From NCBI GenBank assembly GCA_035297385.1, contig DATGZD010000091.1, positions 1 to 5,733 of the forward strand: a stretch of 5,733 nucleotides of DNA, written 5' to 3'. Positions 1 to 3,911 of this stretch are shown here, one piece after another. Made by a program: the position numbers and the translations under genes. How positions within the stretch are numbered: position 1 is the first letter of the stretch; each line of letters starts with the position of its first letter. The notes below the pieces were generated by a model, which saw only the letters and a program-made list of their open reading frames with translations, was not told where the DNA came from and did not search any database. This DNA is from UBA11855 sp035297385. Its GTDB lineage: Archaea; Thermoproteota; Bathyarchaeia; Bathyarchaeales; Bathycorpusculaceae.

Positions 1-76
1 CAGCAAGCAGACATAGATTTTAAAGAGCTATGAGTGCCTTGATATTGATAAGATCCTTTAACATGCATACTTTTAG

Positions 77-89
77 AAAAGATATATGA
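77..89 (+). promoter_or_regulatory. possible archaeal promoter (BRE/TATA-like) for trpS
   Basis: A purine-rich AAAAG followed by ATATATGA resembles a BRE plus TATA box. Archaeal transcription normally begins about 25 bases past the TATA centre, so transcripts would begin near 108-112 and carry a leader of about 55 bases before trpS. The region is AT-rich overall, so a chance match is quite possible. Confidence 0.3.
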
Positions 90-167
90 CTTAGAAGTTA
101 TACTCTCCACAACGAATTGGTGATCTAAACGTCTCCATTTAACTCTGAAGAAAATGGCAAAAACGAA

Positions 168-1274
168 ATGGTCGTCACTCCTTGGGAAGTTAAGGGTAGA
201 GTTGATTATGAAAGACTTGTTCGTGAATTTGGTACGCAACCCTTAACAGATGACCTTTTAAGACGTGTATCGACATACACTGATAAGCTTCATCTACAAC
301 TTCAGAGACGTATATTCTTCAGTCATCGAGGACTGGATACTGTCCTAGACCTCTATGAAAGAGGCATAAAATTTGTTCTGTACACAGGACGTGGACCATC
401 AGGACCAGTTCATATTGGACATTTAGTTCCTTGGATTTTTACATTACACCTACAACAAAAATTTCACACAAGGCTTTACTTCCAATTAACAGATGACGAG
501 AAATTCCTCATCGATGAGGACACAACACTAAAAGAAACTCGACAATACGCTTATGATAATGCATTAGATCTTATAGCATTAGGTTTCAAACCTGAGGACA
601 CTTTCATCATCTATGATGTTCAAGATATGGATCTACTCTACGATATAACCCTCGAAGTTGCAAAGAAAATCACGTATTCTACTGCACGTGCAAGCTTTGG
701 TTTTGAGGACAGCACAAACATTGGCTGGGTTTATTGGCCCGCTATCCAAGCAGCACCATGCTTTATCCACAAGAAATTAACAGGCGAGAACGTACCAGCA
801 TTGATTCCAGCAGCAATCGACCAAGACCCATATTGGCGTGTTACACGAGATGTTGCTGAAAGACTTGGGTACTATAAGCCTGCACAAATTCATTGTCGTT
901 TCTTGCCAGGTTTAGGTGCAGGAGGAAAAATGAGTGCCTCTCAACCTGAAACAAGCATATTCACAATGGATCCGCCCGATGTTGTTAAGAAAAAGATTTG
1001 GAACGCTTTCACAGGAGGCAAAGGTACTGCAGCAGAACAAAGAAAATTCGGTGCAGACCCAACGGTATGCAGTATTTTCCAATATTACTTTTATCTTTTT
1101 GAGGAAAATGATGTCAAATTGGCTGAAAAGGAGCAGCGTTGTAGAGCAGGAGAAATACTTTGCGGAGAATGTAAGAAAGATATTGCAGAACGATTAAACA
1201 AATTCTTGGCAGAACATCAACGTAGACGAGAACAAGCTAAAGACACAATTGATCAATATCACATCAAACGGTAA
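168..1274 (+). CDS. trpS: tryptophanyl-tRNA synthetase (archaeal/eukaryotic type)
   Basis: This cytosolic class I aminoacyl-tRNA synthetase activates tryptophan with ATP and transfers it to tRNA-Trp. The 368-residue protein is of normal length for archaeal TrpRS. The N-terminal TPWEVKG segment (residues 4-10) is typical of the archaeal/eukaryotic branch. The Rossmann-fold HIGH signature is at residues 82-85 inside GRGPSGPVHIGH, and the KMSKS loop appears as KMSAS at 254-258. AIDQDPYWR (217-224) matches the active-site region next to the tryptophan pocket, and the basic C-terminal end contains CGECKK (332-337), common in this family. The start is uncertain. ATG 168 has no clear SD and is the only usual start codon in frame after the stop at 126-128. 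Another ATG at 154 is out of frame by one base and would give a natural-looking N-terminus if a base were missing. The gene is first in a co-directional series, but nothing ties it functionally to the genes that follow. Confidence 0.96.
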   Translation: MVVTPWEVKGRVDYERLVREFGTQPLTDDLLRRVSTYTDKLHLQLQRRIFFSHRGLDTVLDLYERGIKFVLYTGRGPSGPVHIGHLVPWIFTLHLQQKFHTRLYFQLTDDEKFLIDEDTTLKETRQYAYDNALDLIALGFKPEDTFIIYDVQDMDLLYDITLEVAKKITYSTARASFGFEDSTNIGWVYWPAIQAAPCFIHKKLTGENVPALIPAAIDQDPYWRVTRDVAERLGYYKPAQIHCRFLPGLGAGGKMSASQPETSIFTMDPPDVVKKKIWNAFTGGKGTAAEQRKFGADPTVCSIFQYYFYLFEENDVKLAEKEQRCRAGEILCGECKKDIAERLNKFLAEHQRRREQAKDTIDQYHIKR

Positions 1275-1315
1275 ATTTCCTTGTAGCTTGCCCTTGAAAA
1301 ACAAATATCTAATAT

Positions 1316-1328
1316 AAGCAAGTTGCTT
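1316..1328. promoter_or_regulatory. inverted repeat in the AT-rich gap before the flavoprotein gene
   Basis: AAGCAA and TTGCTT form a perfect 6-base dyad around a single G. It lies just after an AATATAA stretch (1311-1317) that could be a TATA element, and about 20 bases before the ATG at 1349. A dyad beside a TATA box is a typical place for an archaeal repressor operator, but the repeat is short and this reading is inference. Confidence 0.25.
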
Positions 1329-1336
1329 GAGAGAAT

Positions 1337-1342
1337 GAGGAG
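1337..1342 (+). promoter_or_regulatory. ribosome binding site of the flavin-reductase-like gene
   Basis: GAGGAG lies 6 bases before ATG 1349, a good SD match at normal spacing. It supports this start over the nearer out-of-frame ATG at 1344. Confidence 0.6.
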
Positions 1343-1348
1343 CATGAA

Positions 1349-1900
1349 ATGTCTGGAAAAACAGAAGTCAACTCACAGTATGCGTATAGGCTTCTTCATC
1401 CTATGCATACCGTACTTGTTTCATGTGTTGGAAAAGAAGGCAAACCAAACATCATTACACTTGCATGGGCTATGCCAACCTCATCCAACCCACCGTTAAT
1501 CGCTATCAGTGTTGCACCAAATCGTCATTCACATAAACTTATTGAACAATCACAAGAATTCACCGTGAACCTTCCAACCTTAGAGATTCTGCAAGCAGTC
1601 TATGCTTGTGGTTCATTAACTGGAAGAAGTTTTGACAAATTCAAAAAAGCAGGTTTAACACCAGTAGCTGGTAGAAAAGTAAAGGTTCCAGCAATCAAAG
1701 AATGTGTAGCACATTTAGAATGCATTGTTGATAACCAATTCACCACTGGCGATCACACAATCTTTGTTGGCAAAATAGTTGCAGCATACGCTAACCTAGG
1801 CACTTTCACTGAAAGTTATGATTTAAGAAAGACTCATCTGCTGTATCACGCAGGTGGAAATAACTTTGCAGTTCTTGACCCTAAAATTTACAAACCATAA
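1349..1900 (+). CDS. flavin reductase-like FMN-binding split-barrel protein
   Basis: The 183-residue protein fits the flavin reductase-like domain family (COG1853, DIM6/NTAB, RutF-like). This family includes flavin reductases, the Archaeoglobus ferric reductase and flavoredoxin; members bind FMN and move electrons from NAD(P)H or other donors. Visible family features are the N-terminal HPMHTVLVSC strand (17-26), followed by GKPNIITLAWAMPTS (31-45). Next come PPLIAISVAPNRHSHKLI (48-65), where the family contacts FMN phosphate, then EFTVNLP (70-76). The late GDHTIFVGKIVAA (134-146) is characteristic of the split barrel. There is no signal peptide or membrane segment, so it should be cytoplasmic. 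Length and start are normal, with a GAGGAG SD 6 bases upstream. The fold assignment is strong, but the substrate and physiological partner cannot be read from the sequence. Neither neighbour is a redox enzyme, although a ferredoxin-linked oxidoreductase lies about 2 kb downstream. Confidence 0.88.
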   Translation: MSGKTEVNSQYAYRLLHPMHTVLVSCVGKEGKPNIITLAWAMPTSSNPPLIAISVAPNRHSHKLIEQSQEFTVNLPTLEILQAVYACGSLTGRSFDKFKKAGLTPVAGRKVKVPAIKECVAHLECIVDNQFTTGDHTIFVGKIVAAYANLGTFTESYDLRKTHLLYHAGGNNFAVLDPKIYKP

Positions 1901-1943
1901 GACCAACACTCGCAGTAATAGCTAATCTGATGTAGAAAGGCAT

Positions 1944-1959
1944 TATGCATTTAAGCATA
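1944..1959. repeat. short inverted repeat upstream of map
   Basis: TATGC and GCATA flank ATTTAA, giving a 5-bp stem with a 6-base AT-only loop. The loop and right arm (TTTAAG, 1950-1955) also resemble a weak TATA box about 60 bases before map, so the element could be a promoter, an operator or chance. It has no T-run after it and is not a convincing terminator. Confidence 0.25.
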
Positions 1960-2003
1960 GATGCACAAAAGAAAACTAACTGATTCACAGTATTTGGATA
2001 GGC

Positions 2004-2008
2004 GAGGT
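2004..2008 (+). promoter_or_regulatory. ribosome binding site of map
   Basis: GAGGT matches the archaeal SD core and ends 4 bases before ATG 2013. The spacing is slightly short but acceptable, and it supports the chosen start. Confidence 0.55.
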
Positions 2009-2012
2009 AACT

Positions 2013-2918
2013 ATGCTCCAGTATGATAAAGAAATTCTAGAAAAATTCCGTTTATCGGGCAAAATCTTGCGAGAAGCTCGAGAAGAAATGCGACTGCTCG
2101 TTCATGAAAACATGCCTGTAATCGAGGTTTGCGAAAAAGCTGAAGGTCTTATCCGAGCAAAAGGTGGCAAACCAGCTTTTCCATGTAATGTATCCATCAA
2201 TGAAGTTACAGCACATTACACATCACAGCCAGGTGATCAACGTAGAATTCCCGAGAATTCTGTCGTTAAAGTAGACATTGGAGTCCATATCGACGGCTAC
2301 GTAACCGATACGGCATTCACAGCTTGCTTTAACCCTGAACATAAATTGATGACTGAAACAGCAGAGCTTGCACTGAAGACGGCTGTCGAAAACATTCATG
2401 ATGATATGGGAGTCGGAAAAATTGGCGGATTAATTGAAAATACAATCAAAAATCGTGGCTTCAAACCCATCTCAAACCTTACAGGGCATTCAGTAGGTAG
2501 ATATTTGATTCATGCAGGAGTATCTATCCCAAATGTTTCACAAGTATCTTTAACTAAAGTCAAAGCAGGCGAAGTTTTTGCAATTGAACCCTTCGTTACA
2601 GTACCAGATGCAATTGGACACGTGGAGGATAGTGAGCAGACAACAATTTTCCGTTTTGTAAAATCCAAATCATTACAGAATGCTTACGCTAAACAATTGT
2701 CAAAGTACATTGAAACAAACTTCAAAACATTGCCCTTCGCTGAACGCTGGTTAAAAGGCGTAGTACCAAAAGAAAAACATATTGAAGCCTTCAAAGAATT
2801 GCTGAAATCTAAGACGTTAATGGCTTATCCAGTATTTGTGGAAGCAAGTGGCAAGCCTGTAACACAAGCTGAACATACAGTACTAATCACGAAAGAAGGA
2901 TGCGAAGTCTTAACGTAA
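2013..2918 (+). CDS. map: methionine aminopeptidase, type II (archaeal)
   Basis: This dinuclear metallopeptidase removes the initiator methionine from new proteins in the cytosol when the second residue is small. All expected pita-bread-fold residues are present. The metal ligands are D88 (VKVDIG), D99 (YVTDTAF), H159 (NLTGHSVG), E192 (AIEPF) and E287 (TQAEHTV), and the substrate-binding histidine is H68 (EVTAHYT). The 11-residue spacing between the two aspartates matches the family. The interval of about 95 residues between E192 and E287 holds the helical insertion (about 218-280) that defines type II enzymes such as that of Pyrococcus furiosus. At 301 residues it has the archaeal length, without the N-terminal extension of eukaryotic MetAP2. 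A GAGGT SD precedes the ATG. The stop codon overlaps the left arm of a hairpin that may end the transcript. Nothing is missing or unusual in the protein. Confidence 0.97.
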   Translation: MLQYDKEILEKFRLSGKILREAREEMRLLVHENMPVIEVCEKAEGLIRAKGGKPAFPCNVSINEVTAHYTSQPGDQRRIPENSVVKVDIGVHIDGYVTDTAFTACFNPEHKLMTETAELALKTAVENIHDDMGVGKIGGLIENTIKNRGFKPISNLTGHSVGRYLIHAGVSIPNVSQVSLTKVKAGEVFAIEPFVTVPDAIGHVEDSEQTTIFRFVKSKSLQNAYAKQLSKYIETNFKTLPFAERWLKGVVPKEKHIEAFKELLKSKTLMAYPVFVEASGKPVTQAEHTVLITKEGCEVLT

Positions 2919-2945
2919 GAAACCTACAAAACAATAGAGTTTCTT
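2917..2945 (+). terminator. hairpin after map, possible terminator
   Basis: AAGAAAC (2917-2923) and GTTTCTT (2939-2945) pair perfectly over 7 bases, with a 15-base A-rich loop and two possible G-U pairs at the base. The left arm overlaps the map stop codon and the right arm is T-rich. The stem is AU-rich and therefore weak, and archaeal termination often needs only the T-stretch, so this is a candidate only. Confidence 0.35.
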
Positions 2946-2946
2946 G

Positions 2947-2954
2947 TTATATAG
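2947..2954 (+). promoter_or_regulatory. TATA-like promoter element for the HEAT-like gene
   Basis: TTATATAG is close to the archaeal TATA consensus and begins two bases after the preceding hairpin. Initiation about 25 bases downstream would fall near 2975, giving a leader of about 30 bases that still includes the GGAGG at 2983-2987. This is the best promoter candidate in the window. Confidence 0.45.
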
Positions 2955-2982
2955 CTAGGAAGAACAAATTTTAAGAAGCCGT

Positions 2983-2987
2983 GGAGG
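2983..2987 (+). promoter_or_regulatory. SD-like GGAGG, unusually far from the start codon
   Basis: GGAGG is a strong SD core, but 19 bases separate it from ATG 3007. An in-frame TGA at 2998-3000 rules out any longer form of the protein. At normal spacing (9 bases) the site faces a TTG at 2997, which opens a six-codon frame ending at 3017, overlapping the real start. The site may therefore load ribosomes that reinitiate at ATG 3007, or the spacing may simply be loose. Confidence 0.4.
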
Positions 2988-3006
2988 AATAATTCATTGA
3001 CCCATT

Positions 3007-3657
3007 ATGGCATCTGACTTACTAACGCAGTTCACTGAAAAAGCAATTAGTAAGAGAGAATTGACAGTTGCCATTGAAAAAGATACAGCATTGCTACCGA
3101 TAATTATTAAGGGTGTAGAATCACCAAAGGCTCATATACGGTATACGTGTGCTGGTTTACTTGTTAATTTATCAGAGAAACATCCTGAGAAATTGTACGA
3201 TCACATGGATTTTTTTGTAGGACTCTTAGATAGCAATTATCGAATTTTAAAATGGAACGGTATGGCGGCAATTTCTAACCTCTGCAAAATAGATGTAAAG
3301 AAAAAATTTGATATGATTTTCGACAAATATTATTCTTTCCTAAATGACGAATATATGGTTACGGTGGCAAACGTTGTTGCTAATTCCGCAAAAATTGCAC
3401 AGGCAAAACCTTATTTTGTGCCACAAATTACGAGGGAACTTTTAAGAGTCCAAGAAATCCATACGACTCCACATTTAACTGAAGAATGTACTCGTGTTAT
3501 CAATGAAAAAACAATCGAATGCTTCGATAAATTCTTCACTATAATGAACGATAAGGAGAAAGCTAATGCAGTTAGCTTTGTAAAGAGACAACTAGATAGC
3601 ACACGTGCGTCTTTGAGAAAGGAAGCTCAACTTTTTCTGAAAAGACATAATTCCTAA
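3007..3657 (+). CDS. HEAT/ARM-like helical repeat protein, function unknown
   Basis: The 216-residue protein reads as consecutive amphipathic helix pairs of the HEAT/armadillo kind. Examples are TALLPIIIKGVESPKAHIRY (about 27-46) with CAGLLVNLSEKHPEKLYDHM (48-67), then FFVGLLDSNYRILKWNGMAAI (69-89) with CDS-internal helices on to residue 130. Around 102-130 a further pair follows: FDMIFDKYYSFLND then MVTVANVVANSAKI. The last third (about 165-213) is also helical and very basic (RASLRKEAQLFLKR). Such solenoids usually act as protein- or nucleic-acid-binding scaffolds, and no catalytic motif is visible. There is no signal peptide or membrane segment. Two stop codons lie in a row at the end (3655-3660), followed at once by a short hairpin. 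It probably has its own promoter, and the downstream neighbours are a cysteine-rich mini-protein and an oxidoreductase subunit. The family assignment rests on helix pattern, not on a recognised signature, and no specific partner can be named. Confidence 0.8.
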   Translation: MASDLLTQFTEKAISKRELTVAIEKDTALLPIIIKGVESPKAHIRYTCAGLLVNLSEKHPEKLYDHMDFFVGLLDSNYRILKWNGMAAISNLCKIDVKKKFDMIFDKYYSFLNDEYMVTVANVVANSAKIAQAKPYFVPQITRELLRVQEIHTTPHLTEECTRVINEKTIECFDKFFTIMNDKEKANAVSFVKRQLDSTRASLRKEAQLFLKRHNS

Positions 3658-3661
3658 TAGT

Positions 3662-3680
3662 GCTTTCCGAAAGCTTAATT
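3662..3680 (+). terminator. short hairpin with AT-rich tail after the HEAT-like gene
   Basis: GCTTTC (3662-3667) and GAAAGC (3669-3674) are perfect inverted repeats. They can form a 5-bp stem with a CCG loop and are followed by TTAATT. It sits right behind the double stop codon. The stem is short and the T-run poor, so it may only weaken read-through or be unrelated to termination. Confidence 0.3.
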
Positions 3681-3708
3681 CACATCGATCTCCAAGTAAA
3701 GGGAGAGC

Positions 3709-3713
3709 AGAGG
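3709..3713 (+). promoter_or_regulatory. ribosome binding site of the cysteine-rich gene
   Basis: AGAGG lies 10 bases before TTG 3724, the only usual start codon in this frame before the first cysteine after the stop at 3697-3699. A second SD-like stretch, GGGAG at 3701-3705, is 18 bases away and could pair with TCTCC at 3689-3693. Confidence 0.4.
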
Positions 3714-3723
3714 CGAAAATCTA

Positions 3724-3861
3724 TTGGGCGAGAAAGAAAAATTGCCCCGTTGTCTCAATTGCGGTGAACCTATCGACAATTGTAAATGTGTCTGTCCTTA
3801 CTGCGGCGAAACCGCAAATTGCACATGTTGTATCGGTATTGATAAAGCAACTGGCGGCTAA
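3724..3861 (+). CDS. 45-residue cysteine-rich protein with two tandem four-cysteine modules
   Basis: This short frame begins with TTG and ends at TAA 3859-3861. The protein has nine cysteines (10, 13, 20, 22, 24, 27, 33, 35, 36). They fall in two aligned copies: CLNCGEPIDNCKC (10-22) and CPYCGETANCTC (24-35), plus an extra C36. Each copy offers a CxxC and a CxC, enough for one tetrahedral zinc site. CGE knuckles of this kind are typical of zinc ribbons, so a compact double zinc-binding protein is likely. An iron-sulfur role is less likely, because the spacing is not that of ferredoxins. Coding potential is supported by the orderly cysteine spacing, the repeat, an AGAGG ribosome site and a place between two co-directional genes. 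The N-terminus is charged (GEKEK) and the tail is IDKATGG. The gene ends 50 bases before the oxidoreductase start and may be co-transcribed with it. The function is unknown; a regulatory, chaperone or metal-handling role would be a guess. Confidence 0.75.
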   Translation: MGEKEKLPRCLNCGEPIDNCKCVCPYCGETANCTCCIGIDKATGG

Positions 3862-3911
3862 AACCTCAAATTCTCTCGCTAAAAACTAGCTTAGGTTGTG
3901 AAAAGAACAGT

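Noticed and set aside
1..33. Possible tail of an upstream + strand gene (QQADIDFKEL then TGA).
   Set aside because: Only ten codons are visible. The other strand is also open from 68 down to the edge, so neither reading can be supported.
934..1197. Second + strand open frame of 87 codons.
   Set aside because: It lies wholly inside trpS in another frame, while the trpS frame contains the KMSAS loop and conserved C-terminal part; it is a shadow.
2244..2260. Two copies of AGAATTC ten bases apart.
   Set aside because: They fall inside the map coding region and encode ordinary residues (around RRIPENS), so they look incidental.
3411..3602. Minus-strand open frame of 63 codons.
   Set aside because: It is antisense to the HEAT-like gene, with no ribosome site or recognisable motif.
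3751..3831. Cysteine-rich gene read as the ferredoxin-like delta subunit of the oxidoreductase.
   Set aside because: Delta subunits carry CxxCxxCxxxCP clusters and are about twice as long; here the pattern is CxxC plus CxC twice.
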